Below are positions 51,802 through 59,972 of a stretch of 64,000 nt of DNA, piece after piece. Positions within the stretch are counted from its first letter, which is position 1. The number at the start of each line of letters is the position of its first letter. Under the pieces are notes generated by a model. It saw only the letters and a program-made list of their open reading frames with translations. It did no database searches and had not been told where the DNA came from. The stretch is from the NCBI RefSeq assembly GCF_029623955.1, contig NZ_JARSBP010000002.1, positions 1,178,001-1,242,000 on the forward strand, read 5' to 3'. The position numbers and the translations under genes are program-made. Source of the DNA: Mycobacterium sp. 236(2023) (lineage in GTDB: Bacteria > Actinomycetota > Actinomycetes > Mycobacteriales > Mycobacteriaceae).

Positions 51802-52557
51802 TCAGCGTTTGCGGGCGGTGGCCTTGCGAGCCGGCTTCCTCTCTTCATCGACCGGGGCGTCTCCGTCGATCAGGCGGGCGGCATGCTCGAGGATGCATTC
51901 GAGGCCGTATTCGAAGTTGCGGTCATCGGGGGCGCTCAGATGGTGGCCCTTTTGCGTGACGCTGGCCAACAGCGGAGCGGATTCGGGATCGAAGGCCATG
52001 GTGTCGTCGATGTCGCCGTGCCCGTCCTCGCCCGCCAAATTCTTCTCCCGCAGCCGCTGCAGCACCACCGATCCGCGGACGTGAACCGACATCGCCGAAT
52101 ACGTGTTGAAGGCGTCCTCGGCGGACAAGCCCGCCTCGACGAGGCTGCCTATCGCTCTCTCGACCTCCTGGACACCCACTTTCGCGGCACGGGGACTCAG
52201 CGCGGACCGGATGAGGATCAGATCGCAGAGGATCGGATTGCCGTTGAAGGTGTTTCGCATCGACCGTGCGTGGGTGGCAAGCGACTCACGCCAGTCCTTG
52301 GCCTCGACGTACGGCGTGGCAAAGGCGTACTGGCTCAAGGCACGATCGGTCATCGCGTTGAGAAGGTCGTCCTTCTTGCGGAAGTACCAGTAGATGCTGG
52401 TGACGCCGACACCGAGGTGCTTGCCCAGCAGCGGCATGCTGAGGTTGTCGATGCCGACCTGCTCGGCCAGTTCGAACGCGCCTTTGATGATGTCGTCGGG
52501 GTTGATGGACCCGCGTTCACGGCGCTGGCGCTTCTCCGCAGTCGCTTGTTTGGCCAC
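51802..52557 (-). CDS. TetR-family regulator with basic C-terminal tail
   Basis: A 251-residue repressor. The HTH is in NLSMPLLGKHLGVGVTSIYWYFRKKDDLLNAMTDRALSQ. The ligand domain follows, and the chain ends in a Lys/Arg/Ala-rich tail (RKPARKATARKR), unusual for TetR proteins and perhaps an extra DNA contact. GTG 52557 was chosen because GGAGG lies 7 bases before it, although the frame stays open upstream. It is divergent from the nine-gene operon at 52778-62196 and is its likely repressor, with the imperfect palindrome at 52703-52723 as candidate operator. Confidence 0.85.
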   Translation of the reverse strand: MAKQATAEKRQRRERGSINPDDIIKGAFELAEQVGIDNLSMPLLGKHLGVGVTSIYWYFRKKDDLLNAMTDRALSQYAFATPYVEAKDWRESLATHARSMRNTFNGNPILCDLILIRSALSPRAAKVGVQEVERAIGSLVEAGLSAEDAFNTYSAMSVHVRGSVVLQRLREKNLAGEDGHGDIDDTMAFDPESAPLLASVTQKGHHLSAPDDRNFEYGLECILEHAARLIDGDAPVDEERKPARKATARKR

Positions 52558-52702
52558 CGGGGCACCTCCATCGTCTCCGTGCGTTCTCGCGTTCGCGCCG
52601 ACTACCCTGAACTGCGCCTTTGCAGCCGTGTCGCGGCGGTACTGTGTACGCGACCTTACCGTCAGGGGCGTGACGAGCAGCGGCCACCGCTCTTCACGCC
52701 TT

Positions 52703-52723
52703 TTACAGTAAGACCTATAGTAA
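52703..52723. promoter_or_regulatory. Imperfect palindrome in the tetR/operon divergent gap
   Basis: TTAC and GTAA form the ends of a 21-base site, with arms matching in 5 of 7 positions. AGTAAG occurs twice as a 12-base-spaced direct repeat inside it. It lies 55 bases before GTG 52778. A binding site for the TetR product is likely. Confidence 0.45.
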
Positions 52724-52777
52724 GCTTTTCGGAGCATTCTCCGGTGGTATCCCCGCACGAAAGATGAAGGGCGACAA

Positions 52778-53539
52778 GTGTCCGACGAGGTTCTCGTAGA
52801 ACGTCAGGGTCGAGTACTGATCATCACCATCAACCGTCCGGAGGCGCGCAACGCCTTCAACCTCGCAGTGGCCCAGGGGCTGGCCGATGCGATGGACGAA
52901 CTCGACAACTCGCCGGAGTTGTCGGTGTCGATCGTCACCGGTGCGGGAGGCAACTTCTGTGCAGGCATGGACCTGAAGGCCTTCATGGCCGGTGAGGTGC
53001 CCGCGATCGAGGGTCGCGGAATCGGCTTCACCGAGCGCCCGCCCCGTAAGCCGGTGATCGCCGCGGTCGAGGGCTATGCCTTGGCCGGCGGTACGGAGAT
53101 CGTCCTGGCGACGGACCTGATCGTTGCGGCCAAGAACGCCAAGTTCGGCATCCCCGAAGTCAAGCGCGGTCTGGTGGCCGCGGGCGGCGGGCTGCTTCGG
53201 CTGCAGAAGCGGATTCCGTATCAGAAGGCGCTGGAGCTCGCGCTGACCGGTGACAGCTTCACCGCTGAGGAGGCCTCGCAGTGGGGCTTCGTCAACGTCC
53301 TCACCGAGCCGGGCGAAGCGCTCAACGGCGCGCTGGAGCTGGCCGCGCGCATCACGGCCAACGGGCCGTTGGCGGTCGCCGCGACCAAGGAGATCATCAT
53401 CAAGTCGGCCGAGTGGAGCGAGGCCGAGATGTGGAAGAAGCAGGGTGAGATCGCCTACCCGGTCTTCGGATCCAAGGACGCGATGGAGGGTGCCACGGCG
53501 TTCGCCGAGAAGCGCAAGCCCAACTGGACGGGCACGTAG
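52778..53539 (+). CDS. Enoyl-CoA hydratase
   Basis: A 253-residue crotonase with VLIITINRPEARNAFNLAVAQGL, GNFCAGMDLKAFMAGE, GYALAGGTEIVLATDLIVAAKNAKFGIPEVKRGLVAAGGGLLRL (the first catalytic Glu in PEVKRGL; the second position is Gly) and the end FAEKRKPNWTGT. It resembles mycobacterial EchA proteins of steroid and lipid catabolism. GTG 52778 begins a long rightward operon of nine genes (52778-62196) with gaps of at most 73 bases. A hydration step on an enoyl-CoA is likely, with isomerisation as the alternative. Confidence 0.88.
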   Translation: MSDEVLVERQGRVLIITINRPEARNAFNLAVAQGLADAMDELDNSPELSVSIVTGAGGNFCAGMDLKAFMAGEVPAIEGRGIGFTERPPRKPVIAAVEGYALAGGTEIVLATDLIVAAKNAKFGIPEVKRGLVAAGGGLLRLQKRIPYQKALELALTGDSFTAEEASQWGFVNVLTEPGEALNGALELAARITANGPLAVAATKEIIIKSAEWSEAEMWKKQGEIAYPVFGSKDAMEGATAFAEKRKPNWTGT

Positions 53540-53552
53540 CCGCCCCCGGCTG

Positions 53553-54350
53553 ATGGATCTGGGTCTGCGGGACGCCACCGCGGTCGTCGTCGGTGGCGGC
53601 CGCGGGATGGGACTGGCGGCCGCCCACTGCTTCGCCGACGACGGCGCCCGCGTTGCGCTGATCGGACGTACTCGCGCGCTGCTCGACGCGGCGGCCGCTC
53701 AACTTCGTGAGCGGGGCAGCCCCGATGCGATCGGGGTCGTCGCCGACACCTCCGACGAAAATGCTGTGCGCCAAGCCTTCTCGGACCTGGGTGACCGGTG
53801 GGGCGGACAGTTGAACATCCTCGTCAACGCCGTCGGGCCATCGGTGCGCGGCACGTTCGACGAACTCAGCGACGCCGATTGGCGCCAAGCCATCGACGAA
53901 GGTGCGATGGGCATGGTGCACTGCGTCCGCGCGGCGCTTCCGCTGCTGCGCGCCGCCGAGTGGGCCCGGATCGTGAACTTCTCCGCGCACTCGACGCAGC
54001 GGCAGAGTGAGATCCTGCCCGCGTACACCGCGGCCAAGGCGATGGTCACCAGCGTCTCAAAGAACCTCTCGCTGCTGCTGGCCCGCGACGAGATCCTTGT
54101 CAACGTGGTGTCCCCGGGCAGCATCGCATCGGAAGCGCTTGTGGGCTGGGCGGATTCGGTCGGTGTCGACGGCGCCGACCCCTATGCGCTGATGGCCGCG
54201 ATCGACGAGCATTTCGGCCATCCCGCACACCTGCCGCGGGCGGGTCTGCCCACCGAGATCGGGCCCGTCGTCGCGTTCCTGGCATCGCGGCGCAATTCGT
54301 ACATGACCGGCGCGAACATCAACGTCGACGGCGGTAGCGACTTCACCTGA
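53553..54350 (+). CDS. SDR-family oxidoreductase
   Basis: A 265-residue short-chain dehydrogenase. The nucleotide loop is VVVGGGRGMGLAAAHCFADDGARVALIGR, a slightly altered TGxxxGxG (V-G-G-G-R-G-M-G). The Ser is in NFSAHSTQRQ and the Tyr-Lys in AYTAAKAM. ASRRNSYMTGANINVDGGSDF closes the family end. It would oxidise or reduce a hydroxyacyl or cyclic alcohol intermediate. It starts 13 bases after the crotonase and lies 12 bases before the DapA-like gene. Confidence 0.86.
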   Translation: MDLGLRDATAVVVGGGRGMGLAAAHCFADDGARVALIGRTRALLDAAAAQLRERGSPDAIGVVADTSDENAVRQAFSDLGDRWGGQLNILVNAVGPSVRGTFDELSDADWRQAIDEGAMGMVHCVRAALPLLRAAEWARIVNFSAHSTQRQSEILPAYTAAKAMVTSVSKNLSLLLARDEILVNVVSPGSIASEALVGWADSVGVDGADPYALMAAIDEHFGHPAHLPRAGLPTEIGPVVAFLASRRNSYMTGANINVDGGSDFT

Positions 54351-54362
54351 CGGGAGAGCGGT

Positions 54363-55370
54363 ATGGCGACAGCGAAGGAAGCTCGGGACTGGGCGCGCGT
54401 CGCCCTGCGTGGCATCGGTGACTCGCTGTACACGCCGTTCTGCGGTCCCGACGGCGACGACATCGACTGGGAGGCCTACCGGACGCTGGTGCGCTACTGC
54501 GTCGGTGATCTGAGGCATCCTCTGCTGTGGTGCACCAGCGGCATCTCCGAGTTCTGGTCGCTGACGCTCGACGAGCGAAAATCCTTGCTAGAAGTGGCCA
54601 TTGACGAAGGGCGCGCGGCCAACCCGGACGTGGTGATCCAGGCGTGCACGGCGGCCATGTCGGCCAAGGACTGCCTGGAGTTGACCCGCCATGCGCAGGA
54701 CGCGGGCGCCGACATCGTCTACATCCAAACGCCGATGATGGAGGCGCACGGCGGCGAAGGCGTGCTGAGGTTCTTCTCCTACATCGCCGACCGCACCGAC
54801 ATCGCCCTCGGCATGTTCAACTCGCCGTCGTCGGGATATGTGCTGACGCCCGCGGAGAGCGCCCGGATCTATGACGAGATCCCGGCCGTGTGCGCCACCA
54901 AGGAGGGCGCGTTCCGGCCCATGGCCAGCCGGATGCTGCACCAACTCGCGCCGGACCTGACGATCTGGGAGTGTGACAAGACGGTTTACCGAGCCGGCTG
55001 GCTGCGCGACGGGATCGTGTGCGCGGCGCAGCTCGGCACGGCGGGGTACCTGTTCGAAACGCCGCAGCGCCCAATCTTTTCCGAATACTGGGACCTCATC
55101 GTCTCCGGCAGTTTGATCGAGGCGATGGACTACGGCCGCGACTCGGGCCTCGACCAGTTCGACCTCGACATGGGCTCGTGGTTCACGTGTTATCCGGGCC
55201 GCGCGGACTACTTCACGCACTGGGGCGGGGCGTTCAAGTTCGCAGCGTCGGTGCTGGGCCTCCCGATCGGTGCATACCCGCATTCCCGACCGCCGCAGGC
55301 GGAGCTTCCGCAGTTGGCGCAGAACCAGATTCGCGCCGCGTACAAGACCCTCGGATTGGTCGACGGATAG
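54363..55370 (+). CDS. DapA-like aldolase (dihydrodipicolinate synthase family)
   Basis: A 335-residue TIM-barrel lyase of the DHDPS/N-acetylneuraminate lyase family. The Schiff-base Lys is K180 in CATKEGAF. The upstream GMFNSPSSGY aligns with the YN-x-P segment of this family, but the normally conserved Tyr is Phe (F152), so proton transfer must differ. It is not diaminopimelate DapA by context. In catabolic clusters such proteins act as hydratase-aldolases on ring-fission products such as benzylidenepyruvates, a plausible role here. GAGAGCGG provides the ribosome site. It is third in the operon. Confidence 0.8.
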   Translation: MATAKEARDWARVALRGIGDSLYTPFCGPDGDDIDWEAYRTLVRYCVGDLRHPLLWCTSGISEFWSLTLDERKSLLEVAIDEGRAANPDVVIQACTAAMSAKDCLELTRHAQDAGADIVYIQTPMMEAHGGEGVLRFFSYIADRTDIALGMFNSPSSGYVLTPAESARIYDEIPAVCATKEGAFRPMASRMLHQLAPDLTIWECDKTVYRAGWLRDGIVCAAQLGTAGYLFETPQRPIFSEYWDLIVSGSLIEAMDYGRDSGLDQFDLDMGSWFTCYPGRADYFTHWGGAFKFAASVLGLPIGAYPHSRPPQAELPQLAQNQIRAAYKTLGLVDG

Positions 55371-55399
55371 GGGTCCGCAGCGATTGCGGAAGCCACTAC

Positions 55400-55428
55400 C
55401 GATAGGTGTACAGTATGAGCATCTATCG
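55400..55428. promoter_or_regulatory. Possible internal promoter/operator before the second half of the operon
   Basis: CGATAG and CTATCG (6-base arms, 17-base spacer) surround TACAGTATGAG in the 73-base gap between the aldolase and crotonase genes, the widest gap in the operon. A regulated internal promoter is possible; evidence is limited to the symmetry. Confidence 0.3.
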
Positions 55429-55443
55429 AGCTGAGGAGGTCAA

Positions 55444-56295
55444 GTGAGCACTGTCGACAGCATTGCGGAACCGGCTGGTTCCCAGGCCGCCGACGCGGTG
55501 CTTTTCTCCAAGCTCGACAGTGGCGTCGCGCTCCTCACGCTGAACCGGCCCGAGCGGATGAATTCCTGGGGCGGCGGGTTGGCCCGCGGTTTCTACCGGT
55601 GCATCGACCGCGCCGAGGCCGACCCCGATGTCCGCGTCATCGTTCTCACTGGCAACGGGCGGGCGTTCTGTGCCGGCGCCGACATGGGTGATCTGGACAC
55701 GATCGGGGGAGCGGGAACCGACGGCGACACGGACGTCACGCAGCTTGTCGGGGAACGTCACCCGCATTTCGTGACCCAGCTCCGCAAGCCCGTAATCGCG
55801 GCGATCAACGGTGCCTGCGCGGGCATCGGGCTCACCCAGGCGTTGATGTGCGACATCCGGTTCGCCGCGGCCGGCGCCAAATTCACGACCGCCTTCGCGC
55901 GGCGGGGTCTGATCGCCGAGTACGGGATCTCGTGGATCCTGCCCCGGCTGGTCGGCTGGGGTGCCGCGCAGGACCTGTTGTTGTCGGGTCGGACGTTCTT
56001 CGCCGAGGAAGCCAAGGAGCTGGGTCTCGTCAAAGAGGTCGTGGCACCCGACGAGCTGATGACCCGGACGCTGGCCTATGCCCAGGACATGGCCCGCAAC
56101 TGCGCGCCGAGTTCCCTCGAGGTCATCAAGCGCCAGCTCTACGACGATGCTTTGCGAAACGTGCACGACACCAGCAGTCGTGCGGAGACACTGATGCACG
56201 AGTCGATGCAGCGGCCCGACTTCATCGAAGGCATCACCGCCTTCTTCGAAAAGCGACAGCCGAACTTCCCACCGCTCAAGGAGGATCAGCCATGA
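55444..56295 (+). CDS. Enoyl-CoA hydratase/isomerase family protein
   Basis: A 283-residue crotonase: VALLTLNRPERMNSWGGGLARG, RAFCAGADMGDLDT, GACAGIGLTQALMCDIRFAAAGAKFTTAFARRGLIAEYGISWILPRLVG, and FFEKRQPNFP at the end. The first Glu position is Ala and the Glu in I-A-E-Y-G (second position) is kept, as in many mycobacterial EchA proteins that act as isomerases or hydratases on bulky acyl-CoAs. AGGAGG precedes GTG 55444 at ideal spacing. The stop overlaps the amidohydrolase start (ATGA). Confidence 0.88.
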   Translation: MSTVDSIAEPAGSQAADAVLFSKLDSGVALLTLNRPERMNSWGGGLARGFYRCIDRAEADPDVRVIVLTGNGRAFCAGADMGDLDTIGGAGTDGDTDVTQLVGERHPHFVTQLRKPVIAAINGACAGIGLTQALMCDIRFAAAGAKFTTAFARRGLIAEYGISWILPRLVGWGAAQDLLLSGRTFFAEEAKELGLVKEVVAPDELMTRTLAYAQDMARNCAPSSLEVIKRQLYDDALRNVHDTSSRAETLMHESMQRPDFIEGITAFFEKRQPNFPPLKEDQP

Positions 56296-57515
56296 CCGCC
56301 AACGTTGCGCCCCTGGATTACCGCGCGATCGACGTCGACAACCACTACTACGAGCCGATCGACTCGTTCACCCGGCACCTGCCCAAGGAGTTCAGCCGCC
56401 GCGGCGTGCAGATGTACCAGGACGGCAAGCGCACCTGGGCGGTCATGGGTGGGCGGGTCAACACGTTCATCCCGAACCCCACGTTCGACCCGATCATCGA
56501 ACCGGGCTGTCTGGACCTGTTGTTCCGCGGCGAGATCCCCGAAGGCGTCAACCCGGCTTCGCTGATGAAGGTGGACCGGATCTCCGACCATCCTGAGTAC
56601 CGCAACCGGGACGCGCGGGTGAAGATCCTCGACAAGCAGAATCTCGAGACGGTGTTCATGCTGCCGACGTTCGCCTGCGGCGTCGAAGAAGCGCTCAAAC
56701 ACGACGTCGAGGCCACGATGGTCTCCGTGCACGCCTTCAACCTGTGGCTCGACGAAGACTGGGGCTTCGACCGTCCCGACCACCGCTTCCTGTCTGCGCC
56801 GATCATCTCGTTGGCCGACCCGGACAAGGCCGTCGAGGAAGTCGAGTTCGTGCTCGGCCGGGGCGCCAAGATCGTGTGCGTGCGGCCGGCTCCCGTGCCC
56901 GGCGTGGTCAAGCCGCGCTCGCTCGGCGACCCGCTGCACGACCCGGTGTGGGCGCGCCTGGCCGAAGCCGGGGTGCCGGTGGTCTTCCACCTGTCCGACA
57001 GCGGCTACATGGCGGTCCCCGCACTGTGGGGCGGCAAGGACACGTTCGAAGGGTTCGGCAAGCGCGACCCGCTGGACATGGTGCTGATGGACGACCGGGC
57101 CATTCACGACGCGATGGCGTCGATGATCGTGCACCAGGTCTTCACCCGGCACCCCAAGCTCAAGGTGGCGAGCATCGAGAACGGTTCGTATTTCGTCTAC
57201 CGGTTGATCAAGCGGCTCAAGAAGTCCGCGAACTCAGCACCGGGCCACTACAAGGAAGATCCGGTCGAGCAGCTGAAGAACAACGTGTGGATCGCGCCGT
57301 ACTACGAGGACGACGTGAAGGTCCTGGCCGACACCATCGGAGTGGACAAGATCCTGTTCGGGTCGGACTGGCCCCACGGTGAGGGTCTGGCGGATCCGAT
57401 GACGTTCACCGCCGACATCCCGCAGTTCCCCGAGTTCAGTTACGAGGACACCCGAAAAGTGATGCGGGACAACGCACTCACGCTCGTCGGCGCGCACGTA
57501 TTGACGTCGCACTGA
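56292..57515 (+). CDS. Amidohydrolase family 2 protein (ACMSD-like)
   Basis: A 407-residue metal-dependent barrel enzyme. The N-terminal AIDVDNHYYEPIDSF holds the first ligand His18. VVFHLSDSGY provides a central His, and the Asp of LFGSDWPHGEGLADP is the catalytic acid. The sequence is of the amidohydrolase_2 group, which includes decarboxylases and C-C hydrolases acting on cyclic or aromatic acids. With crotonases and ligases on both sides, it may cleave or decarboxylate a ring-opened intermediate (inference). It overlaps the crotonase stop by four bases and ends one base before the ligase start. Confidence 0.82.
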   Translation: MTANVAPLDYRAIDVDNHYYEPIDSFTRHLPKEFSRRGVQMYQDGKRTWAVMGGRVNTFIPNPTFDPIIEPGCLDLLFRGEIPEGVNPASLMKVDRISDHPEYRNRDARVKILDKQNLETVFMLPTFACGVEEALKHDVEATMVSVHAFNLWLDEDWGFDRPDHRFLSAPIISLADPDKAVEEVEFVLGRGAKIVCVRPAPVPGVVKPRSLGDPLHDPVWARLAEAGVPVVFHLSDSGYMAVPALWGGKDTFEGFGKRDPLDMVLMDDRAIHDAMASMIVHQVFTRHPKLKVASIENGSYFVYRLIKRLKKSANSAPGHYKEDPVEQLKNNVWIAPYYEDDVKVLADTIGVDKILFGSDWPHGEGLADPMTFTADIPQFPEFSYEDTRKVMRDNALTLVGAHVLTSH

Positions 57516-57516
57516 C

Positions 57517-59142
57517 ATGGGCGAGTGGACGCTGGGCGGTGTCGTCGACGCCATCGCCGAGGCGATTCCCGAGCGCACGATGACGCTGTGCGGGGATCGC
57601 CGAACCACCTACGGTGACATGGCGTTGCGTACACGCCGATTCGCCAACTTCCTCGCGGACAGGGGATTCGGCGCTCACCGCGAGCGCGGCGAGTTGAACA
57701 ACTGGGAGTGCGGGCAGGATCGCGTCGCGCTCATCATGTACAACGATCGCTATCCCGAACTCGTGATCGGTTGCCTGAAGGCGCGCACCGTCCCGGTCAA
57801 CATCAACCATCACTACACGCCGCGCGAAGTCGCCGAACTGCTCGACTACCTCAAGCCGCGCGCGGTCGTCTACCACAAAGCGCTGGGCGCCAAGTTCGCC
57901 GACGTACTCCCCGCGAGCGCCGAACTGCTCGTCGAGGTCGACGACGGCAGCGACGGGCCCAGCCTTTCTGGCGCGGTGAATCTCGATGACGCTGTCGCGC
58001 AGGGGAATCCGGACAACAGAATTCAGGGCTCGCCGGACGACGTGATCATGTACTGCACGGGAGGCACCACGGGCCGGCCCAAGGGCGTGATGTGGCGTCA
58101 GAGCGACACGTACGTCTCATCGATGGTCGGCGCCGACCACGCGTCGGCCACCGAGATCCACGACAAGGTCACCGGGAACACCGGGGCGGCGTGGTTCGCC
58201 GTCTCGCCGCTGATGCACGCCGCAGGGCTGTGGACCGTGTTCTCCGGCTCGTTGGCGGGCCTGCCGGTGGTCCTCTACGACGACAGGGCCAAGTTCGATC
58301 CGCAGCGGGTCTGGAAGACGGCCGAGCAGGAAAAGGTCGGCTTGATGACGATGGTCGGTGATGCGTACGCCGCTCCGCTGATCGGCGAACTGCAGCGCTG
58401 CGCCTACGATCTGTCGTCGCTGTACGCGATCGGAACCGGCGGTGCCGCAACCAATCCCAAACACGTCAGCGCGCTGTTGGACAAGCTGCCGCAGCTGACG
58501 ATCATCAACGGCTACGGCTCATCCGAGACCGGGAACATGGGATTCGGCCACAATCAGCGCGGATCGCACCGTGAGACGTTCGACCTCCGCGAAGGCGGCA
58601 CCGTGGTCTCCGAGGACCTCAGCCGGTTCGTCGCCCCCGGGGAGGCGGAAGTCGGATGGGTGGTCCGTAAGGGACGAATCCCGTTGGGCTACTTCGACGA
58701 TGCGCAGGCGACGCAGAAGACCTTCCCGGTGGTCGACGGACTGCGCGTCGTCGTCTCCGGGGATCGCGCGTCGCTGGAAGTCGACGGCACGCTGCGACTG
58801 TTCGGGCGTGACTCGCTGGTGGTCAACACCGGGGGTGAGAAGGTGTTCGTGGAAGAGGTCGAGGGCGTGCTGCGCGCACAGCCAGGCGTCGCCGACGCGC
58901 TGGTCGTCGGGCGCGACAGTGACAGATGGGGTCAGGAGATCGTCGCGTTGATCCAGCGGCATCCGAACGCAGACGTCGATGCAGAAACGCTGGTGGGTGC
59001 GTGCACCGCGGAATTGGCGCGGTTCAAGGCTCCCAAGGAGGTCGTGTTCGTCGACAAGGTCCGCAGGCTCGGCAACGGCAAGGCTGACTACCGGTGGGCG
59101 AAAAGTCATGTGGCGCAGCACGGTGCGGCGGTGAATTCGTGA
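57517..59142 (+). CDS. AMP-dependent acyl-CoA synthetase (FadD, FadD19-like)
   Basis: A 541-residue ANL ligase. The core motif IMYCTGGTTGRPKGVMWRQ has C-T-G-G-T-T-G-R-P-K-G-V-M-W, a variant seen in mycobacterial FadD3/FadD19-type ligases for sterol or branched acids. GYGSSETGNMGFG, a hinge region and the catalytic Lys in RLGNGKADYRWAK are present. It would activate the pathway's carboxylic acid with CoA. The size and variant motif set it apart from the three tandem ligases at 41.8-46.3 kb. It is coupled to the second amidohydrolase by GTGA. Confidence 0.87.
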   Translation: MGEWTLGGVVDAIAEAIPERTMTLCGDRRTTYGDMALRTRRFANFLADRGFGAHRERGELNNWECGQDRVALIMYNDRYPELVIGCLKARTVPVNINHHYTPREVAELLDYLKPRAVVYHKALGAKFADVLPASAELLVEVDDGSDGPSLSGAVNLDDAVAQGNPDNRIQGSPDDVIMYCTGGTTGRPKGVMWRQSDTYVSSMVGADHASATEIHDKVTGNTGAAWFAVSPLMHAAGLWTVFSGSLAGLPVVLYDDRAKFDPQRVWKTAEQEKVGLMTMVGDAYAAPLIGELQRCAYDLSSLYAIGTGGAATNPKHVSALLDKLPQLTIINGYGSSETGNMGFGHNQRGSHRETFDLREGGTVVSEDLSRFVAPGEAEVGWVVRKGRIPLGYFDDAQATQKTFPVVDGLRVVVSGDRASLEVDGTLRLFGRDSLVVNTGGEKVFVEEVEGVLRAQPGVADALVVGRDSDRWGQEIVALIQRHPNADVDAETLVGACTAELARFKAPKEVVFVDKVRRLGNGKADYRWAKSHVAQHGAAVNS

Positions 59143-59972
59143 CGCGGAGAGTGATTGACTGCCTGGTCAACGTCCATTTCGGCGAGACCGCCAAGCAGCC
59201 CGAGTTCATGCTCAAGGTCCGCGACGACTACTTCAAGGGCCCGCAGTCGCTCTACGACCAGGTGGAGTTGCCTGCCCTGCTCGACGAGATGGCCGAGCAC
59301 GGCGTCGAGAAGGCCATCCTGATGGACAACCTCGTCAAGCCATCGGTGACGGCGCGCAAGTTCGCCGAGGAGAGACCCGACAAGTTCGCGCTCGCGATCG
59401 GCGGCGTCAACCTGCTGCGCCCCATGCCGGCACTGCGGGAACTGTCGGCCGTCGTCGCCGACCTCCCCGTTGCCTATGTGGCGGTGGGGCCGAGCTTCTG
59501 GGGCGACGGCATGTACCCGCCCAGCGACGCCGTGTACTACCCGCTGTACACGAAATGTGCGGAACTCGAACTGCCGCTGTGTATCAACACCGGGCTGCCC
59601 GGGCCGCCGATCCCCGGTGAGGTGCAAAACCCGATCCACCTCGACCGGGTGTGCGTCCGATTCCCCGAGCTCAAACTGTGCATGATCCACGGGGCCGACC
59701 CGTGGTGGGACGTCGCGATCCGGCTGCTGATCAAGTACGCCAACCTACGGATCATGACGTCGGCCTGGTCGCCGAAACGCTTGCCCGACAGCCTGCTTCA
59801 CTTCATGCGCACCCGCGGCAAGAACAAGGTGATCTTCGCCTCCGACTGGCCGGTGCTGCGGCAGAGCCGCGTCGTCCCCGAGGCCCTGGCGCTCGATCTG
59901 CCGCCCGATGTGCTCGACAACTACCTCTACAACAACGCCGACGACTTCTTCTTCGGGCAGAAGGGATCCTGA
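59139..59972 (+). CDS. Amidohydrolase family 2 protein (second copy in operon)
   Basis: A 277-residue protein, shorter than the one at 56292. VIDCLVNVHFGET carries the first His, LCMIHGADPWWDVAI the central His and VIFASDWPVLRQSR the catalytic Asp. The fold type is the same, but sequence identity to the larger copy is low. Two amidohydrolases flanking one ligase suggest a hydrolysis or decarboxylation before or after CoA activation. GTG 59139 overlaps the ligase stop and its own stop overlaps the acyl-CoA dehydrogenase start (TGATG). Confidence 0.8.
   Translation: MTRRVIDCLVNVHFGETAKQPEFMLKVRDDYFKGPQSLYDQVELPALLDEMAEHGVEKAILMDNLVKPSVTARKFAEERPDKFALAIGGVNLLRPMPALRELSAVVADLPVAYVAVGPSFWGDGMYPPSDAVYYPLYTKCAELELPLCINTGLPGPPIPGEVQNPIHLDRVCVRFPELKLCMIHGADPWWDVAIRLLIKYANLRIMTSAWSPKRLPDSLLHFMRTRGKNKVIFASDWPVLRQSRVVPEALALDLPPDVLDNYLYNNADDFFFGQKGS

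Noticed and set aside
54363..55370. Assignment as lysine-biosynthesis dapA
   Set aside because: The key Tyr is Phe, the chain is longer than DapA, and it lies in a catabolic operon between an SDR and a crotonase.
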